The notes under the pieces are model-generated. The model saw nothing but the letters and a program-made list of their open reading frames with translations. It was not told the origin of the DNA and made no database searches. Both the position numbers and the translations under genes were made by a program. Positions 24,298 to 37,591 of a stretch of 64,000 nt of DNA are shown here, in pieces (position 1 is the first letter of the stretch; each line of letters opens with the position of its first letter). Source of the DNA: Stereum hirsutum FP-91666 SS1 (Eukaryota > Basidiomycota > Agaricomycetes > Russulales > Stereaceae); assembly GCF_000264905.1 (NCBI RefSeq), contig NW_006763144.1:620001-684000 (forward strand), written 5' to 3'.

Positions 24298-27200
24298 ATG
24301 TCTTCCTACAATGTCCAAGACGCAAGCTCCGCCGCCGCCCTCTCCGCCGCCGCAGCAGGCGTTACTGAAAACAAAGTCTGCCCGGGATGTCAACAGTCGG
24401 TGATGGATGAAAACGGCGGGGTTGTCATTGCTTTCGGGTGCGTTTATCACACATCATTTCCGCTTTGAATAGCAATGTTCATATGGAAGCCCGACGTCAG
24501 CCAATCTTTCTTCCATGTCGACTGCTTCAAGTGTGCGAAATGCCACAACAAAGTTACTGCCGACACAAATCTACTCCTCCTCTCCGACGGCCAGCCCGTC
24601 TGTTCCAACTGCTCGTACTCCTGTAGTGTCTGCCATCAACCCATCCTCGACGAGGCTATCATGACCGGCGACGACAGCTACCACGCGCACTGCTTCAAAT
24701 GCAGAGCATGTCATAACCGCATCGACGAGCTCATGTTTGCCAAGACAAGTCACGGCATTTATTGCATGAACTGTCACCACCAGCGCGTAGCTCGAAGTCG
24801 ACGGCATGCTCAGAAGCAGAAAGAGCGAGATAGATCCGTTGGTGTTGGAGGTAGCGGGTCCGCAAAATCTAAGGAGAACGGAGTGCGTACTTGTTTGTCT
24901 CTACCTTGTTCCTATATCTAATCGTTATTGTTGCAGACGCGCCCCCCATATTCAGCTACTAGACCTTCTACTGCGCAGTCGTCCACTCCATCTCGAGATG
25001 TACCTCCTCTCGCCATACCTTCTCGCTCTAACACATTGCCTTTGAACGACTCCCACCCGTCTTCTCCAATTGCGCCCAATAGACGTCAATCTATAAATTC
25101 TTTGAACGACAACAGCCAAGCCCCTCTACAATCCCATCCGTCCAACGGTCGCTCTACTCCATTGTCTGCTATGTCTCCCACTCTGGCCCCTCCGGACATC
25201 AACGGTCTTGAGGCGTACCTTTCCCAGGGAAGACGACCTTCACTTTCCTTCGTCACGGCTTCTCCAAACGAATACTCAACATCCCAGAATGCATCCGCCG
25301 CGTCACCTCCGATAAACTCAGACCTCCTATCCCCTTCCAGCGAATCCAGCGACCATTCGCTCCGCAAGCGGCAAAGCTTCGACGGTCGATCTCTTAATAT
25401 ACCCACGTCGAACGGCTCAGTTGCGGCACTCAGCATCCCTGGGAAGACGTCGCGTGTTGCTAAGCGAGGCTCCATCCTCCCTGGGACCGCGTTTGATACC
25501 AACGGTGTTTCGTCGTCGACATCAGCAGGAAATACTTCCCCAATCAGAGAGTCATCCAATTCTCCACCTTACAGCTCGTCTGCTCGAAATGGCCGATCCT
25601 CTCCCTACCGATCACCATCACCATCCCCACTCAAAGAAGAATTTTCCGCAGAGTCTACGCGTCGACCTCCCATGGAACACTCTTCATCCAATCCATCATC
25701 AAAGGACAGAGACCTGCGGATAGAGTCGCCTCACTTGCGGACTAGAGCGGAATCTTCGAGCACTTATCTTCCCGAGCATCCCAAACCGCAAGATTCGCTA
25801 GGGCCAGGGAGACCACCATTGCGACCCAGCGTCACTCTCGACCGAGTACCTCCCCGCCCGTTCGCGCTTTCTAGCGCTGCTGCTTCTTCCGAATCGCTTC
25901 GGGCGCCTTCTCCAGCTGGCAGTATACGCCCACAACGGTCCTTCGACGATCGACTGGCCGCGAGACCTTTGAACGTCCGTGGGACGTCGCCTACGAATTT
26001 GAGCATCGACGTGGAGAAGTCGAGGAATGGGTATTCGTCGGCCCTTGGGAGTGGGAGGTCGAGGCCTACGTCGCCTGCACATCGTGTCGACGTGCCACAT
26101 GGGATCGAGAGTGGCACGGACGATTCGAAGGAGAGCGAGGACGAGAAGTCGAACGATCAGCACGGTGTTGAGGACTCGGAGGACGACAAGCCGCCTTCGC
26201 TCCCCGAGAAAGAGCCCAAGTATCGACCTAGGCCGGAACAACTCAAGCTTCAATCGAATGGGAACAAAGTCTCTTCGTCGTCGTCGTCGTCCCAGGAGAA
26301 CGATTCGGCGCCCACGTCCACAGTGACCACAAGGGGGAGAGAGAACAGCCTCGTAGACGACTCCGACGAATCGTCACCCGTCGAGCGGGTCTCGCATTCA
26401 ACATACATCGCGCCCGCTCTCCCTCCTATTCGTTTCTCCATGGGTCCAGGCGACTTTTCCGAGTTCCTCACGACGGTCAGTAATTCGAAGGACCACAGAG
26501 GCTCGCTCAAGTCCCTCGACCAGCTCGCGAAACTCAGCCAAGATACGATCGCGCAACTCGACGCTATCTCTTCTGCGTCGGCTTCTCCCCCGGTTACCGA
26601 CACTCCGTTGACCACGCCTCCGCCCACGGCGGCTAGTACGGGTGCGGATAGTACCATGACTTGGAGACCGATTGCAACGCCTACGAGTAACAGCGAGTGC
26701 ACCATCTCGTCGAGGTTCTCCGATGCTAGTTCCGCGACAACGACTATCGACGGAACGTCCACCGTGCCCACGAGTCTTCAATCGCACGACGATATGTCGA
26801 TGAAGTCGAGTGCCGCGCCAAGGGCCGGAGCGGAGCAGGTCTCGAGGCAGAATAGCCTGGGGAGCAGAAGTGTGGATAAGCTGAGACTGCAGCAAAGGAA
26901 CGGGACCTCGCAACATGGTCGGTCGGCGTCGTCTGAGTTTGGAGGGCATGGACAATCTGCCTCGGCTTTGACATTGATCCCACGACCACGATTCGACTCA
27001 AACGCTTCCGCCGTCGATGTCTCGTATCAGTCTGGTGCTCAGATTACCGTGACAGCTCCGGGCGGGGGTGTTTTGCGCCCGGTGAAGTATGGGGCAGGAG
27101 CTGGAGATGCTGCTGTTGGTGGTAGTGCTGCTTCTGCAGGGACGGGGAACGATCTTGTGACGAGGAGGTTGCAGGAGGCGTTGAATGATGCAGCGAAGAG

Positions 27201-29537
27201 GGGGGCTACGCATGTTAATCTGGACAAGGAGTTTGTGCAGGCGATAGTGATGGCGGTGGAGCAGAGGAGGACGGAGAATGTGGAGATGAAGGGCAGGTTG
27301 GATGGCATGAAGGTGCGTTTCTTTGGCTGTTTCTCTGTCTCTGCACTCGAATATTTTTTGTGTCGAATGGTGACTAATTTTATTTTTGGGCGTGGTGTGA
27401 CACAGAGAGCGAGCAAGCAGTATATGGATGGTCTGACGGTCGCCCAAGAAGAGTACGATAAGGAGCTAAGTGCGAGGCGAGAGGCCGAGGCTGAGGTCAC
27501 GAGGTTGCGCATCTTGCTCTCCGGTCAAGCGGCACGTATCACCGCTATGTCGAGCGAGAGCCGGAAAGGAGAGGTGCAGAAGCAGCTTGAGCGGGAGCTT
27601 ACGGATAATTTGAGTGGTTTGGAGAAGGATATCTCGAAGTTGAAGGTGGAGAGGGATGTTACGCTTGCGGAGGTCGAGGAGCTGGCTTCGTCGAAGACGT
27701 ACGTGCTCATCCTTTCGTTCCTACTCTTCAGTATAGAGGTCTGTACTTATTTTGTCGAAACAGCTCCCCTAACCTCACTGTCGACGAAGCCTCAACTTCC
27801 AGGATGGGCCGTTCGTTCTCCATCCGTCTCGATACCATCAAGTCCCAATATTCTCGCGAGCTTGTGCCTCTCACAGAAGAGCGCGAGGCCCTCCTGCGAG
27901 AGATTGCTGAACTCAAATCTGCACGGGATGTCTTCCTCGAGGAAACTACTATGCTCAACGCCAGGAACGAAGAACTCGCGCAACTCAATGCACTTTATGC
28001 CCGTCGTACAGAAGCCGCGCCAATCGATAACCACATGGTCGACGTTCCACCTATCATTCTCGAGCGTATGGAGAAGAGGTCAGGTTCGTTCGACAGGCAG
28101 AGGACGAACACTAACGGCACGGTGAACGGCAACGGCGGTATCAGCGCGTCGAACACCGTCTTGACGACGTCTTCCTCGTACGGCGGCTCGGAGGACAGCG
28201 CTGACAAGTTCGTCAAGGTGCAGAAGAACGAACTTCCCGCCGGCGGTGGTGGTAATGGTGCACCTGCTGGTACAAACGCGGAGAACGCACAGACGTTGAG
28301 GGGCAAGTTCAAGTGGATGGGTGGCGGTGGCGGTGGCGCGGGGAATAGGATCAACAAGGAGAATATTCAGGTCGTCGTGAATCCGTCGCCGGAGCCTCCT
28401 AAACAGAGCTTGAATCTGATTCAGCCGATGGATGAGGGCCCGCCGAGGGGGAAACATACGTTCCAGTCGATTAGCGTGTTGAGGATTACGAGGTGCGATC
28501 ATTGTGGGGACAAACTCTGGGGGTCATTGCTTCGATGCACGAGTGAGTATCGTCAAAATTACTCTCCAGCTTGATCCTGGTCTTGTTGTGTGGAGGTTAC
28601 TGATGTTTCTTCTGTGTCTGCGTTTAGGTTGTAATGTGTCTGTTCATCCGAGATGTGTGCATCATTTCACTACGACGTGTTCGCTACAAGCACCGACCAC
28701 CAATGTTGCCCATGATGGACCTTTGCGTGCGTATAGTTGCTTTTGATATATAGAAATTATGCTGACCGATGCTTTTCGTGCACAGCTCCGTCCATGTTTG
28801 GTCGCGATCTAATCGAACAAGTCCGCGCAGACTCCAGGGGAGATAGCCGCATGGTCCCCATCATCGTCGAGAAATGCATCCAAGCCGTCGAACTCTCCGC
28901 CCTCGACTACGAAGGTATCTACCGGAAGACCGGTGGCACCGGCCAGTCGAAGGTCATCACCCAGCTCTTCGAGCGCGGTGACTACGCCGCCTTCGACCTC
29001 CACGACACGGACAAGTTCAATGATATCTGCAGCATCACGTCCGTGCTCAAGTCGTACTTCCGTGCGCTGCCAAACCCGTTGTTGACGTATGCGCTGCATG
29101 ACGAGTTTATGCATGCGAGTACGACGAAGGATCAGGAGCAGAAGGTGGAGAAGTACGCGGATTTGGTGAAGCAGTTGCCGACGGAGCATTATTATACGTT
29201 GAGGTTGATGATGCTACATCTTCATCGGTACGTCTCCTGTCAGGTCTATTTGGGATCGACATAAGGAGAGCTTACGTTGTGATTGTTGGGATAGGATTCA
29301 CGAACGGAGCGAACACAATCTCATGACTGCACGGAATCTGGGCGTTGTGTTTGGACGTGAGTTCACGCCTTATAATTCCTATGATGTCACACTGCTAACG
29401 TAGCATAAATCTTTACAGCGACGCTCATGCGATCTCGCGATCCTGGTGCCGAATTCAGTGACATGGCTGGCAAGGCCCTGTCCGTTGAATGCATGGTGGA
29501 ATATGCCCCCGAAATATTCCCTCCATTATCGCTCTAA
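24298..29537 (+). CDS. Two-LIM, C1 and RhoGAP domain protein (Rga1/Rga2-like Rho GTPase activator)
   Basis: This is a GTPase-activating protein for Rho/Cdc42-type GTPases, probably acting at the cell cortex in polarity and septation. The ATG at 24298 (MSSYNVQDASSAAA) is followed by two LIM zinc domains. The first runs from VCPGCQQSV to CSNC, with the exon 1/2 junction inside FGQSFFHVDCFKC. The second runs from CSVCHQPI to YCMNC. Exon 3 (24937-27312) encodes a long Ser/Pro-rich disordered region. Coiled-coil segments follow (27.4-28.0 kb; for example EEREALLREIAELKSARDVF). A C1 zinc domain comes next (HTFQSISVLRITRCDHCG; CNVSVHPRCVHHF), then the RhoGAP domain with the arginine-finger loop YEGIYRKTGG, an SVLKSYFRALPNPLL block and NLGVVFG-PTLMR. 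Nine exons give about 1,560 aa, ending PEIFPPLSL. LIM-LIM-RhoGAP is the yeast Rga1/Rga2 layout; the C1 domain is an addition relative to those. The GTPase target is inferred. Confidence 0.93.
26275..26289 (+). repeat. (TCG)5 microsatellite coding for serine
   Basis: Five perfect TCG units lie inside the disordered part of the RhoGAP gene and encode a serine run flanked by more serine codons. In-frame expansion or contraction would alter length only. Confidence 0.7.
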
Positions 29538-30664
29538 ACGTCTTCTCCGTCGCCGACTGCCCACCTCGTACCATCTCATTCCACCCCGATTCGTCCACTA
29601 TCATTTGTGTTATCAGTAACTGTATTCAAACGGACTGTCGGACACTATCTTCATCCTTCCCCGCTGTGTTGGTATCGATCGATGGGCTGAGCGGTTCTCT
29701 GCCCCTTTTCCTTCGTGTTTTCATTTGGTGTTTGCGGGGTTTTCTTCTCGGGTTCTATGGGACCCACGTATTTATCTACTTTCTTGTTTTCTTCATTTAC
29801 TTGGTGTGGCATAGGTACAGTTCTCAGTTGTTCGTACTTTTATTATCACATTTCTTTTCTCTCTCTTTACATCTATCATTTCTATGTCACATATCTATAT
29901 ATACCCCGGCACAGGCTGCACACCATCTTCTCTCTCTCACTCACTATCTTTCCCTCCACATGCCCAACCATTCATCCTCTCTGTCTGTCTCTCAATCATC
30001 CACTGCCAACATCTGTCTCTATCTCCTTCCCGTCTTCTCACTATCTTTCAGCCTCTGTTTTTCCCTTCCCTTTTGCTTGTACGCGAACAGAGGTCTTCGT
30101 GCCGTCGCCACCTCGATCTCTCATGTGCTACAGCCCCTACTCCCCCTCTCTCTTCGGAGTCACCTCCATTCATAGTCTTTCACTTTCAGCTTCTTCTGTC
30201 TACCCACTTTCCCTTTCGCTTTCATGTTTTTTACTATCATACATAGTGCGTTTTCAGCCGCTTCCTCTGTCTGTTGTGTGACGATGTAAATGTCGGCTAC
30301 TAGGCCCTGGCGCGATAGACGGATATTTGATGGCGGTGGTGTATCTTATTTTATTTCGATCTTTGGAGATATTTCACAATGGAGGGAAATATATCCATGG
30401 CTGCATATACATCCGCGGACTGTGAGGCATATTTGCATCGACACAACCTTACGGAAGACATTTCTGTGGTCGACGGTCGTGGAATGATGACGAAAAAGCG
30501 CTGATCTGCACACGATCACGTGATGATGTTCGTTTGTTGAGACGCGACGCGTCGAAGCTCGCATCTGTTGAACGTACGGCCACAACCTATCGCCACCTCA
30601 GGACATTTCTCGTCCTTGTACAATTCTCCCAGTACACGACTGCACGACTAACGACTAACGAATC
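29538..30664. other. Intergenic: RhoGAP 3' flank and chitin synthase promoter
   Basis: About 29.8-30.25 kb is strongly pyrimidine-rich on the plus strand (CTCTCT runs). This opens long meaningless frames full of Ser, Leu and Phe. The chitin synthase leader begins somewhere after about 30.5 kb. No gene is supported. Confidence 0.5.
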
Positions 30665-33600
30665 ATGCCTGCCAGGAAGAAGCCGGTCCCCTCTTACTCA
30701 GAGTCGCTTGAAGAAGAGCTTTCGACATACAATGCCTCATCCAACGGCCATTCTCGAGATCCCAGCCCCGTTGCCGCCTCCCATACTATGCGACATGCAC
30801 TCCAGGAGCTCACACCACCGCCGCAATTCCTTGGCGCCGACGACCATAACGACACAACCCAATCCATCAATCACGCCACAGACGGAAGCTTTTCTTCCAG
30901 CTCGTCACATCGCCGTTCGCTTCCGGTGCCAGTGACACCTAATCGACTCATTCAGCGACATTCAGCCTCGCCTCAGACCCCACGCACGGGAAATAGTCCT
31001 GGATATGCTCAGTATGGGGCTTCGCCTGCACTGGACCGTGTAGAGGCCGGTCGATTCGACGAGAATGAGAGGACAGGAATGCTGCAGTCGCATAACTCGC
31101 ATACTTCGTCTACAACCTCTTTCTTGCCTAGACTTCCTACCATGGACATGGGCGAACCCCTCAAATGGGATGGATTTGTTTCACGAAGTTCTCTTCATGA
31201 TCCTTTTACCGACTCTGCTGCAGGAATCCGTTCATCTCTGATTTCTAATCAATCGCGGCCTGTCTCAACCGTATCATCCTATCACGATGCCATTTCGACC
31301 CATACTCCACAAATTACAGGACAGACACAGGGTTATACGGCCTCACAGCTCCCTTCTGTGACACCCAACAGACAATATCAACCACTCAGAAACTCTACAG
31401 TCGCGGGTTCGCCTCTGGATCACTTCCGCCGCGATAGTGAAGCGTTGCTCAGTTCTGGATCTCATCAGCGTGGGTCTTGGGTCAACCTTTCACGCTCAAG
31501 GTCGCCCACTCCTCGTCGAGACAAGCGCGATGAAGACGAGGTGGACGAGAAGTTAGACTCCGAAGGCGAATCAGAAGATGGCGATGAGCTCGACGATCTC
31601 CCCACACAAACTGTCCAAGCTCGCCTACCCACCTCCACCTCCACTGCCCTCCCTGCCGCCGACGGTGAAAAGACCCCTTCGTCCTCCGTCTTCACACAGA
31701 GCACTGCTAGCGCTCTGGTCGAGACGAGACACTTCGGCCCCGCGCCCACAGGACGGGTTCTCCGCCGCCACAAAACCAAGAAGCGCGTCTCACTCACGAA
31801 CGGGAACTTGGTCGTCGATATACCCGTGCCTCCGAACTTGGTGCTTCCGAGGAAGGGCGATCTGGAGGTGATGAAGATGAGGTATACGGCGGTGACGTGC
31901 GATCCGGACGAGTTTGAGAAGAATGGGTTCTTTTTGAGGCAGAACGAGGCTGGGAGGAAGACGGAGTTATTTATTTGTGTCACAATGTTTAACGTGCGCG
32001 TCTCGATTATGACAATATTGTGATTTTATTGATGCTGAAGCTTCTTTTTGCAGGAAGATGAGATATTATTTTGTCGGACGCTATATGGCGTTATGCAGGT
32101 ACGCCCTCACCGCTGGCCTAATTCAGATGCAGACACTGATTGATGGTTATTCTCAGAACATCGCCCACTTGTGCTCTAGAAAGAACTCCCAGACCTGGGG
32201 CAACGAAGCTTGGAAGAAGGTTCGTCTCTGGCTTTCTCACTCTTTTCAATTTTCTTGACCAAGTCTGTGCAACCCACTTCATTCAGGTCGTAGTCTGCAT
32301 CGTCGCCGATGGACGCAAAAAGGTGCATCCTCGCGTCCTCGATTGCCTCACCCTCCTCGGTGTCTACCAACCAGGTGGCCACATGAAGAATATGATCAAC
32401 AACAAACCAGTCACCGCACACGTCTTCGAGTACACCACGTCTTTCGCGCTCGACCCGAACCTCCACTTCCGCTACCCTGATAAGGGAATCGTCCCGACCC
32501 AGATTATATTTTGTATGAAAGAGAAGAATCAGAAGAAGATTAATAGCCACAGGTGGTTTTTCAATGCGTTTGGATCGATGCTACAGGTAAGCTTGCTTCA
32601 CGCTTCTTGCTTGGTATGCGAAACTGACATGTGTGACTCGCAGCCCAATGTGTGCGTGCTCCTGGATGTGGGCACGCGGCCCAAACGCAAGTCGATCTAT
32701 CACCTCTGGAAGGCGTTCGATTTGAACTCGAATGTGGCGGGTGCGTGTGGCGAGATCGCGGCGTATAAGGGCAAGAATTGGTCCGCTTTGCTCAACCCTC
32801 TAGGTGCGTCCCCAGTGTTCTACACATACTTATAACATCCGATATCTAATCACATTGCAATTTTACCACAGTCGCTGCTCAGAACTTCGAGTACAAGATC
32901 AGTTGCATCCTCGACAAGCCCACGGAGAGTTTGTTTGGTTATATTAGCGTTTTGGTAGGGTGCCCCTTCATCGTTCTCTACAGTGTGATAACTCATATTT
33001 AATGCGGCAGCCTGGAGCGTTTTCTGCATATAGATATATTGCACTGCAGAACAACAGCACTGGCCAAGGACCGCTAGCTTCGTACTTCAAAGGAGAGGTG
33101 CTTCATGGACGCGACACGGATATCTTCACTTCGAATATGTGTAAGTTCCGTAATACTCCCCAGACCGATGAGATGACAACAACCTGACGTTTTCGTCCCT
33201 TCAGATCTGGCCGAAGACGTATGTGTCGTCTCCGACCTAGCTCCTAGTACCCACTGCTCTAACTTGTTCATAGCGTATCCTTTGCTTCGAACTCGTCGCG
33301 AAAGCCAACTCGAACTGGTAAGTCTTTTGCTCCCAGTTTTATTTATTTATTCTCATATACTTGTCGCTCAGGGTCCTCCGCTACGTCAAGAGCGCTGTCA
33401 GTGAAACCGACGTGCCCGACGCTCTCCCTGAATTCATCTCGCAACGACGACGCTGGCTCAACGGGTCCTTCTTTGCCGCGACCTATGCCATTGCTCACGT
33501 CGGGCAGATGTTGCGCTCGGGACACAGTTTCTGGAGGAAGTTTGCATTGTTAATACAGGTTGGGTATAATGTTCTGAATCTGATCTCGTCGTGGTTCGCG

Positions 33601-35034
33601 ATTGTGAGTAATTCTCTGATCCGGTCTTGTGTAAAGGGTAGCTTTGGCGACAAGTGCTGATGGTTATGAATGGGCGCGAAGGGCAACTTTTATCTGTTCT
33701 TTGTGATTCTGACATCGTCGCTGGAGGCATCGACATTCAACCTGAATGGCATCGCGAGGTTCAATTCCATCGTCCAAGTACGCTGCCTGCATCTCCTTCT
33801 GACACCACTCTCGTCTAATGCAGTATTGGCAGTACATCATGGGCTCCATCGTCATTGCCTGCTTCCTTTTCTCCATGGGAAACAAGCCGCGCTCGTAAGT
33901 CTTTCGCATTCAACCTAAGGTTGTAACTGACGGGGTGTATATGCAGGGCTGCATGGAAGTACAAGCTCGTTTCTATATTCCTCGCCGTGCTCATGGTCTA
34001 TCTTCTCGCCGCTGCCGTATTGTGCGCTATCGCTGCCTCGAGAAATGGCGACAAAGCATATACCGTCATGTGGTTTTCTCTGATCATCACGTATGGAGGT
34101 GAGTAGTTTCAGCTTGGAAGGAGTGCAGTGGATGATAATTGACGGAGTTCGATAGTATATATCTTTTCGAGCTTCCTAGCTTTCGATCCTTGGCATATGT
34201 TCACGAGTTTTGTGCCGTATATGCTTCTTTCGCCAACATATGTCAATGTCCTCAATATGTACGCTCCTCTTTCGGTGACTCTTTAACCTTCTCGTCGCTC
34301 ACGATGCTACCTCTCCAGCTATGCATTCTCCAACCTCGATGACGTACGCCACACCAATCTACGCCACATTATTACCTCGCTAATGTCTTTCCATTTCTTC
34401 TCTCCCCATTTCCCCATTCCAGATCTCTTGGGGTACTAAAGAAGATAACGTCCCCGACACTGACCTCGGCGCCGTCATCCAAGATGCTCAATCTAAGGTC
34501 GACGTCGAATTCTTTGCCGAAGCCGCCGACGCCAACGCGCTCTACGAAGAGTCTATTCAAAACCTGAAAAACCGGACTCCTGTGAACAAGGGCAATAATA
34601 AAGCTGGGATGACTACGGCGGAGAAAGAGCAGGCGGCGAAAGAGTATTATGCGGGTGTGAGAACGAACGTGTTATTGGCTTGGGTACTGTCGAATGTGAG
34701 TGGTCCTTTAGTGGCAGTTTTGTGTGGGCCAAGAGCGAACGCTGACCATCTGACGTATTGGGTGCATCTCGTTGTTTTTTCAGGCACTCTTGCTTGTCGG
34801 GATCTTGGGTGGGAGTCAGTCCACGGATACTTTCTCTGGGGGTACCCTCACCGCGGCCAAAGCCTACCTCACGTTTGTCCTCTGCTTCGTCGCGCTGACC
34901 AGCATTATCGTGAGTCCACACAGTCCCGTCCGTCTACACGTTCTGGGTTGCTTATGAGTTATTTGCTGTTGACGATCATACAGCGCTTGTCCGGATCGAC
35001 GATGTATCTCCTTGCCCGCGTCTTCACTGGCTGA
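30665..35034 (+). CDS. Chitin synthase, Division I (class I-III type), GT2
   Basis: This is a membrane-embedded family 2 glycosyltransferase that polymerises UDP-GlcNAc into cell-wall chitin at the plasma membrane. The ATG at 30665 starts a disordered N-terminus of about 350 residues ([20 protein letters not shown]). The chitin_synth_1N block follows ([19 protein letters not shown]). Catalytic blocks are [55 protein letters not shown], the LAED-R motif and QRRRWLNG (QRRRW codons at 33442-33456). Multiple membrane spans run from [17 protein letters not shown] to the C-terminus, with the Division I signature ISWGTKEDN near 34.43 kb between spans. The N-terminal extension and ISWGTK place it in Division I rather than with the myosin-motor class V/VII enzymes. 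About 16-18 exons, roughly 900 aa. The EDR codons are split by an intron near 33.22-33.27 kb. Confidence 0.96.
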
Positions 35035-35507
35035 ACGCTGAACACACTACTACTTTTTTTACTTCTGCTCCCTTTGTTTCTCCCTTATTCCATTTCCCAT
35101 TTCGGGCCTTTCGGATGTATCTTTTCTCATTATGCTCTATCTATGCTCTATTTCCTTTGCCATTTACGTTTACCTCTTGGTTGCTATTACCTTTCTGTAC
35201 TATAACTGCTTGGTCGGATCTCCCTTTTCTTCTCCCAGGACAGTTCTGACTCGCTGCGCGAGCCCGTGGATCACACTCTGGAATTTCTAGTTCTACATCG
35301 ACATTGTACAAAGATTGAACACCACCACGGCTACGCCACACTAATCTCGTCGGAAGCGTCACGAACGCAACACCTCAAGAAAATTCGGATACATTTGTTG
35401 AGCAGAGTAAGCAACGATGAAGTCAAGCAACAAAACAAAACATCGATGTTCGTACTTACGCCACCCAATGTGGCGCCACATCCCATCTACATCTACACTC
35501 AAGCACT
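35035..35507. other. Convergent intergenic region
   Basis: This lies between the 3' ends of the chitin synthase (+) and the R3H-associated gene (-). It contains one CGCCACAC octamer (35334-35341) and a GTGGCGCCAC palindrome near 35.47 kb. No gene was seen. Confidence 0.5.
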
Positions 35508-37200
35508 TCAGTCAAACAAATATTCGTAAAAACTCCTCTTGTCCCCACTGCGCTTTATCTGCACGACAGGCGGTGGAGGGGCGTGTACCTGTGTCACCCT
35601 CCTCCGTGCGCCTCGTCTAGCCGGGGACCTCGAAGGCGAAGACCCTGACCTCATCCTATCCCAAGCACTCCTCGATCTGAAAGACGCCGCTGTCCTCCGA
35701 GCGCGAGGAGTCTCTTCATTGTCCGTACGTTCAACTTCGGCCTCGACCGGCGTGATGGTTTCGGTCAAATTGTGAGAGGTGAAGACTGGGACTGGTACAG
35801 CGTGGTCGGGATCGGAGAGTGAAAGGGATTCGACGCCATGTTCGAGTTCGTGATCGCTGCCACCGGAGACGGACCAGGCGTCTGCTTCAAGACGAGCGAT
35901 ACGGGCGAGAGAGGATATGGAGTCGCGGGAGGATGAGTAGGCTGGATTAGATCCGACACCTAAACCTCCAGCTTGTTCATGCTCAACATCAGCCTCTGCA
36001 CCTCCATCTGAAGAGGTAATATCAGATAATGTATCCAGAGGCCGTCGCCGGTCCGAGTTCAGAGATAGCTCGTGACCGGGTCCGACGTCGGATTCGGGTT
36101 CGGATTCGGATGGAATGTCAGACATGCCGCTTTCTTCTGAGAAGGCGGAGACGAGGTCGGAATCGTAAGATGCTAGGGATGAGACTTCGAGGTCCGTTGA
36201 AGGTGGCGTGTCGAGAGAGGCACGGGCGCGGGCGAGGTGGTCTGGACGAGTGACATTCGGACGGAGGAGATGCGTGAGACGGTGGGTCGGTGTATCTTTG
36301 CCTGTGCGGCCGTACACGAATCCAGAGAGCGTGATTAGCATCCTCGGGCCCACTGATCATGATGTGGTGTGGGCCAGATGTGTAAAGAGTATTACTTACT
36401 GAAGCTGACGACTTCATGGTACCGAGCGCAACAGTGCACGACATACCGGACCCAGCTATCCTCAATCCACCAAACCAATCTCAACGGCGTCCTCTCCACT
36501 TCCCGTACCCCCTCCTGACCTCCAACCATATTACCAGGATACTCGACACCATCCTCACCATTATTACCTCCGTCAGGCTGCAGCATGACTCCTCCCTCGC
36601 TTAGCCACATCATGAGGGTCTCTTCGACGTCCTGTACTAACAGCTGGGTCTGCGGCCCCGCTTTACGAAGCGTTCGACGCATTCCTTTGAGAGAAAGGCT
36701 GAATCGACCGGCATTAGCATCGTGTGGCGAGGGAGAAGGCGGGATAGTGTTTGGTAGTGAGACGCTCCGTGGCAGATAAGGCGGTAATGGGACAGGGAAC
36801 GTCGGGACCTTGTTTGGCATGGAAGGCATCATATCCCTCTTACTCGGTGCCGCAATGTGTGGATTGCCCGTAAACCGGGCTAAATTATATTGTACACCTC
36901 ACTTAGACGCAGATAAAGAGCAGGATCGGTCATGAGCGTACCATTCTCCTTCCGTCGTAGCCAGCGTTTACCTTCGTTGTCGTCTCTACGAAGAGCTTTC
37001 TTGGGAGCTGCTGGAGAGGAGGCAGACCTGGATACTTGTTCGCGGGTAGGTTGAAGATAAGCGTAGCGGCTGGATAGACCTGAGTTTCTCAGGAGAGCGG
37101 GGAAGGAGAGCGGAACGGGGCCGTCGTCTACGGGAGCTAGTGGTGCGTCTACATCCATGGGTGTTGGCTGAGCAGTGGTCGGTTCTACGACGGAGGCCAT
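35508..37200 (-). CDS. R3H-associated N-terminal domain protein
   Basis: This is a fungal protein with the R3H-associated N-terminal domain (a family usually found near R3H nucleic-acid-binding proteins); its molecular role is not established. The ATG at 37200 (MASVVEPTTAQPTPMDVD) opens exon 1 (36942-37200), which ends in the conserved basic segment KRWLRRKEN. Exon 2 (36400-36879) continues ARFTGNPHIAAPSKRDM, SLSLKGMRRTLRKAG and the aromatic WWIEDSWVRYVVHCCARYH block. Exon 3, from about 36350, begins MLITLSGFVYGR. It is largely acidic and serine-rich (ESEPESDVG), then basic near the end, finishing DKRSFYEYLFD. About 525 aa. The start is only about 75 bp from a GTGTGGCG octamer (37273-37280). 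Confidence 0.82.
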
Positions 37201-37591
37201 GGTGTAAGGTCAAAGTGGTGGGGGTTGCTAGATTTTGTTGGCGAAGAAGATAGAAGAGTAGCTTGCTACATAGTGTGGCGCTCCCAGTGCGGTGAGTCAA
37301 GTGATTTCAAATTCGCATCTCAGCCAAGATCCGAAGCCTTGGATGGGTGTAGGAGCCTGTAGGTCAAAAGTAACTGGGCGCGTTTTTCAACATTCACGAC
37401 CGCCTTTATAAACTACTTCACCTGGGACAGAGAGGCGATATGGTACAATTGGTGCATGTTTTCATAAGAGGTATGTCTCTAGGGAAGGGGAGTCGAACTC
37501 GACAAGAAAGGATCCAGAAAGTAATAGTAGGCCCGGGGCTCAAGCTCTCCACATAAGTACACCATTCGCTCGGCTCAGAGATATTACATAG
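37201..37591. other. Intergenic: promoter of the R3H-associated gene
   Basis: GTGTGGCG lies at 37273-37280. A GGGGAGTCGAACTC sequence near 37.49 kb resembles a reversed tRNA T-loop but was rejected. Nothing else is supported. Confidence 0.5.

Noticed and set aside
23506..24298. Long overlapping ORFs on both strands (about 219 codons minus, 174 codons plus)
   Set aside because: Neither shows a recognisable domain, signal peptide or coding-like composition. They overlap each other and the probable RhoGAP leader.
25764..26955. Minus-strand frames of 117-185 codons opposite the RhoGAP exon
   Set aside because: Antisense shadows of the Ser/Pro-rich coding exon; arginine-rich composition typical of reverse-strand reading.
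29489..30281. Several long plus-strand frames rich in Ser, Leu and Phe
   Set aside because: They result from a C/T-rich tract after the RhoGAP stop codon, which lacks stops in more than one frame; no splice or start context.
37485..37500. tRNA-like T-loop (RC of GGGGAGTCGAACTC)
   Set aside because: The stem bases flanking TTCGACT do not pair, and no acceptor stem, D-arm or anticodon arm could be drawn around it.
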